A DNA stretch of 64,000 nt. Origin: Elmis aenea (Eukaryota; Arthropoda; Insecta; Coleoptera; Elmidae). A program made the translations under genes and the position numbers. How positions within the stretch are numbered: position 1 is the first letter of the stretch; each line of letters begins with the position of its first letter. The notes below the pieces were generated by a model, which was not told where the DNA came from, ran no database searches, and worked only from the letters and a program-made list of their open reading frames with translations. Positions 1 through 11,700 of the stretch are shown piece after piece. The stretch is taken from positions 9,403,222 through 9,467,221 of the forward strand of contig OX393583.1 in NCBI GenBank assembly GCA_947652605.1, in the 5' to 3' direction.

Positions 1-19
1 GGCCACTACTAGTTGTTGA

Positions 20-259
20 GGGAAAAATAATCTCTATTTTCCTTGGCCAGCACGTTCGCCTGACCTCACAGCAACAGATTTGTTTTTGTGGAGGTATTTA
101 CGGGACAGAGTGTTTAAAAATAAGCCTCGGACTTTTATTAAACTAAAGGAAAATATTCGACAGGAAATCCAGGCAATGGAACTAAGTATTCTGCAAAAAT
201 TTATGTATGGGGTCAAGGAAAGAGCTGGAGTTTGTGAAGTAAAAACGGGAATCATTTGA
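20..259 (+). pseudogene. C-terminal fragment of a Tc1/mariner transposase
   Basis: The plus strand reads WPARSPDLTATDLFLW, the block around the third catalytic residue of Tc1/mariner DDE transposases, followed by a basic helical tail ending at a stop at 257-259. An in-frame stop at 17-19 and the window edge remove everything upstream. The block resembles the intact transposase at 25319-26371 (WPARSPDLSILDFF), so it is probably a dead relative of that DD41D family. Only the last 80 or so residues are visible. Confidence 0.75.
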
Positions 260-410
260 ACTACATAATTTTCCATGTTTAGGAAGAAAACATTTCTAAT
301 CTGTGTTAAAATAAAAACTAAATAAATAATATTGAGAATTAAAGAAGATATCTCATTTTTAAATGCTAAAGTTGCTTTTGGCCCACCCTATAATTTTTAA
401 TAATGCCTAT

Positions 411-1640
411 TTAATAATAATAATAATAATAATAGGCTTTATTTAGTTATAAAAGAAACTATTTATACATTAATCTTTACAACTAGTACTTCAAATTAAA
501 ATTGCAGTTTTACATGGGTCTTACAACCTTCTTTAAACGCATGCAGATTAACAGAATATTTTAATTTGTTTGGTAATTGATTAAATAATTTTAGCCCTTT
601 GTAATAGAGCGAGTTCTGTGTACTACTTTTTTTACATTTAGGCAGTCTAAAATGTTCTCTTTGTCTTGTTTCATAATCATGCTGTTCTTTGTTGTATATC
701 AGATATTTACTCATATATTCTGGCATCATATTGTTTATACATTTATATATTAGAACCAAAACGTTATACACTGTATTTTGCCATATATTAAGGAACCCCA
801 ACTTATTATGCATATATTCAATTTTAGTTAATTTAGAACACTGTAATATGACACGCAAAGCTCTGTTTTGCTGCTTTTGTAATTTTTTCAGATCCCCCTC
901 ATTACTTAGAAATATTATGCTACTGCAATAATTAAAGTATGGTTCTATTATTGTATGATAGACCAATATCCTAGCTTCAAAGTTTAATTTATTCGATATT
1001 CTCCCAAAATAACTAATTTTTGCACCAACTTTTTTTACAATATAATCTATGTTCTTTTTAAATTTTAGATGATTATCTATAATTACCCCTAGGTATTTAA
1101 ACTCTTCAACTATCTCTACTTTATTATTATCTATAAATACGTTAACATTTGACATATTGCTGAATTATTGTGTACTACCTATTACCATGCATTTTGTTTT
1201 AGATACATTCAACTCCAGTTTATTAGCTTTAAACCAATCTGTTACTTCAATTAAATCTTCGTTTATGACATTAACTGTTGTTTGTAAATCTTCACCTGAT
1301 ACCGAAATTAACGTATCATCTGCAAATAAATGCATGTCACACGATTTAACTGTCTGCGTAATGTCATTTATGTAAATATTGAATAAAACTGGACCTAAAA
1401 CTGATCCTTGTGGTACACCTAACTCGTTAATTATTGCCTTTGATTCTACTTTTCCCACCCTGGTTTTTTGAAATCTGTTTGATAAATAACTTTCAAACCA
1501 TTTTAGTTCATTCCCTTGGATTCCGTACATTTGTAATTTTTGCAAAAGTCTTTTCTACAGATGGTTTCAAATGCTCGTTTCAGATCGACAAAAACTGCCA
1601 AACTTATTTTATCGTTTAGTATATAATGTTCCAGACACGT
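411..1640 (-). pseudogene. Non-LTR retrotransposon, 5'-truncated reverse transcriptase, with (TAA)n tail
   Basis: Read on the minus strand, this holds the end of a reverse transcriptase: FVDLKRAFE near 1590, GVPQGSVLGPVLFNIYIND and the catalytic FADDT between 1165 and 1545. The C-terminal thumb region (YLGVIIDNHLKF, then STQNSLYYKGLKLFNQLPNKL) follows at 496-1155. The frame breaks near 1550 and again at 1155-1165. On the minus strand the element ends in AATAAAGCC followed by a TTA repeat (about 411-434), which is how CR1/L2-like elements with microsatellite tails end. The 5' half, including the endonuclease, is missing. The same family left 3' ends at 31150 and possibly 18300. The clade is uncertain. 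Confidence 0.8.
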
Positions 1641-1677
1641 TATCAAATAAACAAAAAAACCTAGATACAAAGCACTG

Positions 1678-2060
1678 AAATGAGGTTTTTAAGAAAGGGA
1701 AAAACAAGAAAAGACGAAATATGGAATGAGGTCTTCAGAGAGAACCTGAACTTGGGACCTGCGCAGCACAGAATCGAAGAAAGGCAGCGAAGATGGTATG
1801 GGTATATAATGAGGATCAAAGAAGAAATATGCGAGGAAAGGGTAGTTAAAAGGAGGAGGGGTAGGCAGAGAAGAACCTGGATGGAAGAAGTAAAAACAGC
1901 GGCAGAGAAACGAGCAGTCAAGTGGCAAGAAATTAAACAAAAAACGCAAGAAAGAGGAGAATAGAGACAGATATGAAAAAGAAAACCCACGCAATAACTC
2001 AACTCCAACAAGCCGTACACCATAAAGGTAGAACGGCCTTAGGATCAAGTAAGTATCTTG
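1678..2060 (+). pseudogene. RTE-like non-LTR retrotransposon, 3' end fragment
   Basis: Plus-strand peptide starting MRFLRKGK, with ERQRRWYGYIMRI and RRRGRQRRTWMEEV, is the basic C-terminal region that follows the reverse transcriptase in RTE-like endonuclease/RT elements. It matches the end of the longer copy at 20404-22110 (MKFLRRVR, RQLSWWGHLQRM, RRKRGRPRETW). A short 3' UTR follows. It abuts the opposite-strand non-LTR fragment at 1640, so one of the two landed next to the other. No catalytic domain remains. Confidence 0.75.
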
Positions 2061-2235
2061 CAAGGAAATTTGACTCTAAGGTCGAACTGTGATTTTTTGA
2101 AGTCGGAACTTAAAGTTTTTTATATTAAATAAAATTTGGGGGTACGGATTAGATTTATGCAAATTACTTTATTTCTTGTAAGGAAATTTGACTCGAAGGT
2201 CGAATTATGTTCGAAGTTCGAGGGTTCTACTGTAC
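2050..2235 (+). repeat. Two-copy degenerate direct repeat
   Basis: A block of about 45 bp beginning CTTGYAAGGAAATTTGACTC and continuing through a GGTCGAA motif occurs at about 2057 and again at about 2175, roughly 118 bp apart. Its function and origin are unknown. Confidence 0.5.
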
Positions 2236-2393
2236 AAATTTACAGCTAAAAGAAACGATACGGGAGCTGTGACACTAATACAGATATAAAATAGTACTGG
2301 AACTTGAAGCATACACCTAGATCAAATAATTAGCGTCAATTTAATATAAAAACAAACACTAATATGAACTAAACATTCACAAATTATAATTAC

Positions 2394-2612
2394 CTGGCCA
2401 TATCCCATAATTAGTTCAAATCCTTTGACGATTACTGTAGCTTTTGTAGGACCAAAAAATGATTGAACAATAATCACAACTAGCTGTGTTATTGTTGGTA
2501 TAATGTACATGACGGTAAGCAATTTATACTTGAAATTGTCCATAAGTGGATGTTGACCAACAATTTTTAGCATAGATAGGGCAAATTCCAAAACATCCGT
2601 CTTCTCAGACAT
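2394..2612 (-). CDS. Odorant receptor B, first exon (partial gene)
   Basis: A 73-codon first exon starting with ATG at 2612 and ending in a splice donor (GTAATT) right after codons for GYGQ, phase 0. It encodes an N-terminus (LEFALSMLKIVGQHP) and one long hydrophobic segment, closely parallel to exon 1 of the complete receptor at 22706-22915 (LEFALTRLKMVGLHP, then ASYNQ before a phase-0 donor). The two are therefore tandem members of the insect 7tm_6 odorant receptor family, which forms ligand-gated cation channels with Orco in sensory neuron membranes. Exons 2 onward would lie beyond base 1. No alternative exon 2 was found in 1-2390. Without the rest, intactness cannot be judged. Confidence 0.75.
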
Positions 2613-3185
2613 TATTATGTGCTATAGTACAAAAAGGTGTAATAAACCAACAAAATGAAACTGTCCTGTTTTCATTTAGGTTCCTAAGTTCCGCCCACTA
2701 TCTTATGTACTAGTTAATTATTCGTATTTTAGTTAATTTTTAAAACAGAAAAGGTTGGGACTAATATAAATAATAAAAAGCTTATGCGTTATTGATTATA
2801 GTTGAGTTTATTTTTAGGTCTTAGCTCCAAGAAGCAGAGTGTAATAATTTGCCATGAAGCTTTGTCTTTTTAGTAATTGCGGATCCTAAATGTTCTCCAA
2901 AATTTTAAAAGGAGATGAAATTTGCATTCATTTTGAGCTTCGCATTGGGACACTGTATATTACTTAAGGTTTTATTTAACTTTTTCAACTATATTTGTTT
3001 ATATTTGTAGACTTAATCCTCTGCATCAAGTTGTGGAAAGGTTATTGGTATTTATAACGCAGAGTTTGGTGTGGTAGGACATAGCAAAACTTTTGAAGAA
3101 ATAATTTCGTTACTAGTTTTAGTTATTATACAACTTGTTCCCATAGTTTATCTTTATCTCCAATATCTAAATTAAAATAACTATA
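2613..3185. other. Non-coding spacer upstream of odorant receptor B
   Basis: No coding frame, RNA gene or transposon end was recognised. It lies 5' of the receptor B start codon and would contain its promoter, but no core promoter element can be assigned from the sequence alone. Confidence 0.4.
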
Positions 3186-3186
3186 G

Positions 3187-4130
3187 AGTAAACCCGGGCA
3201 AAAGTCCGCACTTAACGTTCTCAACTCTCTAAATAAGTAAGTTTTATGTTTAACGGGTCAACATTTTTTTTATGAACACATAAGACACTTCTCATTGCAT
3301 CATAAAATGGGTTGCCACCAAAAGTAACGAATTCAAATAAAAATATTTTTTTTTATGGTTTGATGTAGATTGGTACTTTTTGCCCCACCCTATGGGGCAA
3401 AAGTCCAAATTGATGGGGCAAAAGTCTGTTCGCGCATTCGTCTACTTAAAATGTTTACATCTTTGACACATTAATATACGGTGTGTTATTTTATAAAATG
3501 AAAGTTAATTCTCTTCAAAAATACAAAATAAAAGTTCAGTCCTGTAACAAAATTTAAAAAAATATCACATTTAAAAGAACACAAAAAATATTTGACGAAT
3601 TCAACAAAAATCACAGGCGAACTCGCCGGTTTCAAAATTTGAGCAACTTTCGTGCCACTAGTTGTGGCATTTACTGCACAATCTAGTCCTCGACTGGTGG
3701 ATCTTCATATATTTCTTAACAACCTGGGCAAACAATTTCGTTTTCCCCTTCTCTGACATGGCTGTTCGTTAAATTATCGTAGAATCTTTCTATTTGGACT
3801 TTATTGAAACCTATAATCCTTCCGACGCTTGTCTTTTTGGGTGTTTAAAAGGAAATTTGTGTCGAGATAAAAAAAACTTTTGGTCCAGTCGTCTCCCGCC
3901 ATTTGTGACTCCTTATTAAAATCGTTTACGATGTTATTTTGCGAAGCAAAGTCAAAAGCCAACCGCCGATTTTTTTTTTCTAGTAATTCCGTAGAACCTT
4001 ACGTCCATCTATCTACAGTGATCAGCCAAACTTGCTTCGTGATCAGACGTAAATGTGGATTTGAATCTTTCCAAATTAAATAGACGGGACAAAAGCCCGT
4101 GTGCGGCCTTTTACCCCAGTCAATTTTAAA
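3187..4130 (-). mobile_element. Internally deleted pogo/Tigger-like DNA transposon with a PHD-type C-terminus
   Basis: The ends carry related inverted tips (left GGGCAAAAGTCCGCAC, right read inverted GGGTAAAAGGCCGCAC). On the minus strand, 4040-3790 reads like the CENP-B/Tc5-type DNA-binding domain of pogo transposases (FASQNNIVNDFNKESQMAGDDW, with stops and shifts nearby). Immediately after comes a zinc finger: CPGC, then KCHN, WHESCSNFETGEFACDFC, giving the C-x2-C, C-x-C-H, H-x3-C, C-x2-C spacing of a PHD finger (about 3740-3610), broken by in-frame stops. The catalytic DDE core between these two parts has been deleted, so this is a non-autonomous derivative. Exact ends are approximate. Confidence 0.65.
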
Positions 4131-4950
4131 TTTGGAAAATATTTGAAGGCATGAGAAGCAATATATTCTTTTAATACTTGTAGTTTTGTTTGAAATTCGC
4201 AGTTTCGAAACAAAATGCAGGCATTTTATTTGAATAATTCAATTTCGTGTTATTAATTAATTATTAAAAAAAAGGTATTAATTTTCCAAAAATTTTAGAA
4301 AAGCAACTTTATTACCCGTGTGCCAATAAAATTTTTCTCCGTGCCATAGGTTCACCACCCCTGATTTAGAGAGTCGGTTAAAATGACGAAGTTGGGCAGA
4401 GTTGCAGACAATTCCAGTACCTGTCTAAAAAACCTGAAAAAAATTGTATAATAACTAAATTGTACTTGAGACAAATGTTGTTTTCAAACTTGTATTTTAA
4501 TGAAGAAATTGATACAAAAACTTTTTCACCCAGTTTTTTTTTAACAATTTATTAACCGACGGACTATTATAATAAAAAAGTTACCGATGCAATGCACTGG
4601 ACCTTGGAACATAATAAAAAACATGTATTTTATTATTACTTTATTCATACATCTTCAAGGGTGATATTTGTGAACCACATAGCTATCTAATAGTTTTGTT
4701 ATCGTGTTTATTTGTTGCAATTATGTAAGTGAAGAATTAATTAATAGGTGTATTTAGTAAGGGAAGGGGAAAAATAGTGATAAGATATTGTAACATATTC
4801 AGTTAAGTGTTTATGTACATTTGCTAAGTATAACAAATCATTTCGTTTGTGATGGTGGTTTTTATAATTCAACATTTTCAACCCCAGCGATTTTTAAGAT
4901 TGAAGAACTGCGCATCTGGGTGAAATTTTGTTTTACACTTGGAAATGAGG
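4131..4950. other. Non-coding spacer with a possible hAT MITE tip
   Basis: No gene was found. At about 4315-4363 the sequence ends CACCACCCCTG, which inverted begins CAGGGGTGGTGAACC, like the tip of a hAT MITE. A partner end was not located, so it is probably a solo or truncated copy. Confidence 0.35.
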
Positions 4951-4954
4951 CGAT

Positions 4955-5597
4955 ACGAGGGTGGATTAAACAATTTCCCGAATGACAATGAAAACAGAAG
5001 AATATTGATTTAAGTTATATGTTATTTTCCAACATAATTCCCTTGAAGTTTAACACTCTTAGTCCAACGTCTCTCCAGTTTTTGGATTCCTTTCTGCAAG
5101 TAACTCTCTTCGAGGTTCCCAAAATAGTCGTTTGCAGTCTCGGTCATCTCTTCTTTCAACCGAAATCTCTTTCCAGCCAAAACTGTTTTGAGTTTCAGGA
5201 ACAGATAGAAATCCGAAGAAGCCCAATCAGGTGAATACGGGGGATGCAGAAGGTCGTCGAACTTCAATTCTACCAATTTTTGCTTCCCGATTGCGCTCGA
5301 ACGAACGGGTGCATTGTCTTGGTGAAACAACACGTTTTTATTGACTGTTCCCAAACGTTTTTCCTGAATTGCGACTTTCAGCTTGTCCAAGAGTGTTGCG
5401 TAATATTGGCCAGTTTTTCCTTTTTTAGGATAATCAAAGAGCAAGATTCATTTGGAATCCCAAAATACTTTCCGGCCGATTGAATGGTCTTTGCCTTCTT
5501 TGGAACCGATTCACCACGTCCAATCCACTGTTTAGAATGTATTTTGGTTTGCGGTATGTATGAACCATATCTCATCCATAGTCACATATTGTCTTTT
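4955..5597 (-). mobile_element. Truncated mariner (DD34D) element
   Basis: The minus strand carries mariner transposase from the first catalytic Asp region (YVTMDEIWF near 5575) through HQDNAPV to PPYSPDWASSDFYLF. Between the second and third Asp there are 34 residues, which defines DD34D mariners. The frame shifts once near 5440. The 3' terminal inverted repeat begins at 4955 (ACGAGGGTGGATTAAAC) next to a TA target. The 5' third, with the helix-turn-helix domain and the other terminal repeat, is absent, so the copy is dead. It lies between odorant receptor B and the last exon of receptor A. Confidence 0.85.
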
Positions 5598-5758
5598 AAA
5601 ATACACAAATAGTTAGTTAAAATAATGTCATATTCTTGGATAATGACCTGATTTTTAGTATAACATCAAATTTGTAGATCCTGAAAATTTTATTTGAAAT
5701 TAGGTTTAGTAATGAGTGATTATAACGTTATAGGCTTGTCGTGAAGAAAGAGTCCAAA

Positions 5759-8700
5759 TTATTTGGAGTTGTTAATGTATATGGTGTTCATTAGTGTAAA
5801 GATGGTCCAAGATAACTTGACAGCCTATAAAAAAAGTTCATTAAATTGAGGGTAATGCTGTGTGTTGTGTCTTACAGATTAGTTCAACCAGTGGCGAACT
5901 AGGCCTACAAATATTGGTTGCCAGGAGACAAAGAGGGCCCACGTCACAGTAATAATATCAGACCTTCTATTATACTCTCAAGCTACTAGAAATTTATTAA
6001 GATTTTCAAGATGTTGTCTAGGGAAACCTGCCTATAAAGTTTCATCTTACAGGCCAATCTCAATATTGCCTGATATATGGAAACTGTTTAAAAAGCTGTT
6101 GCTCAAAAGAATGAAACCAATAATAGAAAAAAAAAATAATTGTCTCTCATCAATTTGGATTTGGAAAAAAACATTGACCAAAAACATAGAATTACGAATG
6201 TCATAGAAAAAGCTGGTTTCGTTAGGCTACAAATTCAATTTTAATTTGGGGGGGCTGTGGACATGATAGCCCCCCCACCACGTAATTTAAACATTTTTTT
6301 TAGACAGATATGTTGTCCTAGCCTTGTGCTGGCGTGCTTTGTTAAAATTTTTAATTGTGCTGGTTTCGTTAGGCTACAAATTCAATTTTAATTTGGGGGG
6401 GGCTGTGGACATGATAGCCCCCCCACCACGTAATTTAAACATTTTTTTTAGACAGATATGTTGTCCTAGCCTTGTGCTGGCGTGCTTTGTTAAAATTTTT
6501 GATTGTGCTGGTTCCGTTAGGCTACAAATTCAATTTTAATTTGGAGGAGCTGTGGACATGATAGCCCCCCCACCACGTAATTTAAACATTTTTTTTAGAC
6601 AGATATGTTGTGCTAGCCTTGTGCTGGCGTGCTTTGTTAAAATTTTTGATTGTGCTGGTTCCGTTAGGCTACAATTTTGATTTTAAATTGGAGGGGCTGT
6701 GGACATGATAGCCCCCCCACCAAGTAATTTAAACATTTTTTTTAGACAGGTGTTGTGCTAGCCTTGTGCTGGCGTGTGCTGTTAAAATTATTGATTGTGC
6801 TGTTTCTTTACGCTACGATTTTGGTTTAAAATCTGAGGGGCTCTAGACATGATTAGATTTGCTTTTGTATAGTTACATTGAACCATTATTTTTATCTCTG
6901 ACAAGGGTGACTTCTAAAAAAATTATTGAATAATCTGTTTCTGTCTCACAGGTAAATTATATTTTTGGATGGTAACTGTTGAATAAGTTTAAAATGTTAT
7001 TGACTTTGGATTTTGGAACGCCTAAAATTAAATCGTCTACATATTTCTTTAAAAAAGGGATGTTATCAAATATTTTTGGCATTATTGTTTTTAATAAATC
7101 ATCTAATATTATTTCTGCAATAATAGGGGGGGGGGGCATTTGTAAGAAATATTTTAAAGTGCTGTGTTGTAACAATGATTGTCCTATAATTTTCGTCTAT
7201 GTAAAACAATTTTATGTATTTTAAATGTGTCTATGGCATTTAAAAAAATTTGTAACAGTTTCAATTAAAATTATTAATGACATAAATCAAAATAAAGCTA
7301 CATATCCCACTCATCAATTAAATAATACTGTAAAGTACAAGCACGTGTATTTTTAAATTTTATTATAAGGAATTTTTGCTGATTTTTCATCACAGATGTA
7401 CAATTTTAAATTTTAACTATACTTGTAAGTATTAAAGAGTGTTCTTTGACTATGTTACAATATACACCATACAGGGTGATTTATTGAGACCGGTACTTAA
7501 AAATATATGAAGAATGAGAAAGGGTATGGATCTGAAATTTTGGTTATGATCATAATGGCATCTGGTCTGTTTATTGAAAATATTTTTAAGATGGCGACAC
7601 TTCCAAAATACCGGAAGTTGACGTCTACTTTCTTATTTCAAATACAATGGTATATTTTTTAATGCGTATTTGGATTTAAAACGTTATTTTAGAGGGACTT
7701 TTATTAGCATTCCCTATACCTAAGTGCACATTTTTAAAATTTTTGGACTTCTCTGAAAATTCTTAGATTTTCATCGTAATGCTTAATATTATCTAATCCC
7801 GCCATTTTTGAAGAAAAAACGCTTAAATTTAGACCATGCCTAGAAGAAACACAAATTGATTCAGAATGTAATTTTGCATTAGAAAATTTAAAAAAAGTTT
7901 GGGCATTGTACATATTTGAAAAAAACGAGTTTTAGTGGTCTGAAGTTGTATTAAAAGAAAATTAAGTTTTGGACACCCTGTAAGTAATGCATCGATTGCA
8001 AGAATTCCAGGATGTACTCCAAGGTTTCTTCTAGGCAAAATACTTAGGTATTACATTGGACGCTAAGCTACGCTGGAAGGCTCATGTCAAGAAAAAAATG
8101 GAAAGATATAGGTATCGGTATCAAATATAAAAAAATCTACTGGCTCACTTCATCAGGGGCTCACAGGGCCTTCATGCCATCGGACCCTGGCCAGTCCGGC
8201 ACTTAGTACAACACCTTCTGTGTTTTAGATATGCTTGTATATTTTAACACAGATGTTTTACAAAACACTTGCAATTATTAATTTTCATTAAAAAAAGTCC
8301 TTCAATAAAATTTGCTTGAATAATCAAAAATGTTTTTAATCAGACCAAGTTGCTCAAAAGAACGAACCTTGGCAAATGTCGCCATATCGATAACGATAAG
8401 TCCACCTCCCTTAAACTTAGAACACTTTTGAGCACCCATTATGATAAGACTTATGTCTTTACGAATACTGGACGACGATTCAACATACCAATTCGTTTCA
8501 TATATCGCATTGCTCACATCCACGGCCTAAAAACTTGCATTCAAAAGAAGCTAACATAGTTACAGATATTATACAGTAATATAAATTTTTATTATTTAAA
8601 TAATTATCGCAGTAAAGCGCTTATTACCTCTTCCATGACTTGTGTGGCTAACACACAATACAGTGCCCACTGAAAAATAACAGTAGCGATTATCGATGTG

Positions 8701-11700
8701 CCTCTTATAAGCACTGTCATGTCATCTGTGCTGAAAATTTTTAAAATGCTTTATTAAAATAGTATCAAAGAAAGCAAAATGGAAATACCATATAGCAACA
8801 TACAGAAAGAAGAGGAAATAGAAGAAGAAATCCGTATAGAAGAAATAAAAGTAGCACTAAATAAAATGAAAACAGGTAAAACACCAGGTCATGATCCAAT
8901 AACAGCGGAGATGATGAAGGCTCAATCGGGGTTAGCTTTGCAGGAACTTCTAAACTTATCCAATAAAGTATACAAAGAAGGAAAAACGCCAGGGGATTGG
9001 AGGGTGGGGCGTAATAACACCCATATATTAAAATGGGGACAGTAAAGATTGCAAAAACTATAGAGGTATCACTCTAACTTGTACAGTAGCAAAATTATAT
9101 GCATGAGTACTGGGAAAAAAAAGAGAAAACAGATGGAAATGACACTAGAAGAAAGTCAAATGGATTTTAGACCAAACCGTGGAGTAAATGATGGTTTATT
9201 TATTGTTCGGCAGGTATTGGAGAAAGCAATGATTAAGGGAAGGAACATACATATCTGTTTTGTCGAAAAAAAAAACTCATATGGTACGGCCATGCTTGAT
9301 TATAGATGGCCAAAGAAAAATTTTGTATGGTGACCCCATGACGTAACAAAAGGGGACATCCACGGAAGAAATGGAAGGATACTGTAGAGCAGGGGTTCTT
9401 AACCTTTTTTGTTCCATGGACTCCTTGTCAGTCAGGTGAAAGCCCTTGACCCCTTCTCAGAATGTTTTTTTTTTTTAAATGGTTAACGACTGTTGCGATG
9501 TAAAAATATTTATTAATTCTATTCAGGACCACAGATACAGCTAATACCTACTGTAATTTATTGCATATATTCATAAGTAAAGGAAATATATATTTCAGTC
9601 ATAAGTTAGTTAAAATAAAGATAATAAATTTTTCCCATCAAAGCGCGCGGATCCCTTGGGGTTCCGTGGACCCCTGGTTAAGAACTCCTGCTGTAGAGGA
9701 AGCAATGCAAAGAAGAAACCTAACAAAGGAGATGTGTGGGGATAGGAAGAAGCGGCACCTGGGGTGCAAGAAACGGTCGAAGAAGCTGCAGGGAACTCGC
9801 TATATACAGGGTGGTCCACTTAGAAGGGCCACTATTGGGATCTCGTAAACGATAAGAGCTACAAAGAAGTTTGAATTGAACAAAATGTTCCATTTTCGGA
9901 GACCTATTCAATGATGCTATCATCATCATTGAGCCGTATAATCCTAGGGATTATGGCTAACGCCGAGGCGTTGTTGTAGATCCATTTGTTGAGGTGGATC
10001 AGTCCTCCTCTAATTTTATCTAATTCTCTCGCAATTTCTTCCATTTTTCCTATTCGCAACATGGTTTTAACATTCCATGTTGCAATCTTTATTTGTTCAT
10101 ATTTACTTATTTCATCCTTTTTCCCCTCTTGTTTTCTTGTTTTTCTTTTTTTTATTCTTATTTGTGTCCTTGTTCCTGTCCTGTTTAATTTCCTGTGTGA
10201 TGTTTCATGTACTTATCCTTAATTCTCTGTTTTCATTTTTATATTTTTTTTTTCTTTCCTTTTGTCTTTAATTAACTTTCTCATATCTAGTTTCATTGCT
10301 TCGGTCGTTTCTCCATTTTCCTGTCCTTTGCTATTTACCGTTATTAGTTTTTTGACCTTTGTGTCAATTTATTTCGCTCCTTACTGTACTTCTCCAATTC
10401 TTGAGCCTCTTTATTCCAGTTCCAAGTTTCTTTGTCAATTATTAACTTTAGGAAGCCTATCTTAACATTTTTTACCACTTTGCCTTTTTTCTTTAGCTAT
10501 GTTTCTGATTTTTCCTTGAATTTCCCTTTCATTCTTAGTCATATCGTCATTAATGTATATTTCTTCTCCCCTTCGCTGTCTTAGTTTATTTTTATTCTGC
10601 ATCACTTTGGTTTTATCCTCTTCACTATTAAGCTCAATTAAACAGGTTTTCTCTCCTATTTTCCGTGCCGCATTTACTTCCACTTCGACCCTCAGTTCCT
10701 TTTCTATGAACTTTTTTAATGTTTCTCGGAGCACATTCTGGTTGGTTGTTTCGATGGGCATACCTTGTAATATTACGTTCCTCCTTCTTTTTTCTCTCTC
10801 TAGTCTTTCAAGCCTCTCGTTTGTGCGTGTCACCTCTCGTCTCAGATCACCTATTTCTTTTAAGGCCTTTTCGTTGGTTTCTTTTAATATCTTCATTTCA
10901 TCTCTATATTTTTGTTGTTCATCTCTTAGTTGTTTGATTTCCTGCTTTATTTCCTCACTACTACTTCGCTGCCCTTCTTTTATTTCTTTCATATCTGTTG
11001 CCAGGTTCTCAATCATTGCCATTATTTGCCCCATTGTGCCTTCACATGTCCCCTCTCCCTGATGATGCTATAATGTTTTTAAAACTTTCCATGGCACGTT
11101 AGATAATAAAAAAAAATCAAAATGGGCACTTTTTTTTAAATTAATAACTCGGTTAGACTTGATGGTACAAAAATATTTTTGGGGGAAAAGTTGTAGATTT
11201 TTTTACGTACTGTAAAATGAAAACATTCATTTGTTTCAATATTGTTTAAATTCTTAGATGAACTTGTATTTTTTAATGGAAACTATAGTTGGCTATGACT
11301 TTATGAAAAACCTTTTTTTACTTTCATTTCAATAATATAAGGTTTATTATACAGGGTGATTGATTGAGACCGGTACTTAAAAATATATAACGAATGAAAA
11401 AGGGTATGGATCAGAAATTTTGGTTATGACCATAATGGCATCTGATCTGTTTATTGAAAATATTTTCAATATGGCGACACTTCCGGAAATACCGGAAGTT
11501 GACGTCTACTTTCTTATTTCAAAAACAATGGTCTATTTTTATTGCGTATTTGGATTTAAAACGTTATTTTAGATGTAACATACTGTATAATATTAAACAT
11601 ACTGTAGATATAGTTGCCTAACCACACAACATGACACATAGTTGTACTAATAGCATGCACGTGTACTCATTACTTATATTAAATATATTTGTACTAAAGT

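Noticed and set aside
6324..6539. 71-codon frame on the plus strand
   Set aside because: It lies within the 147-bp tandem repeat and simply repeats the same residues.
8302..8367. Receptor A ending by reading through to the stop at 8302
   Set aside because: The read-through residues lack the usual receptor C-terminus. A splice donor at 8367-8366 and a phase-matched final exon at 5759-5824 give the typical ending and an exact codon count.
9986..11062. Several plus-strand hydrophobic frames
   Set aside because: They are antisense shadows of the coiled-coil ORF1 read on the minus strand.
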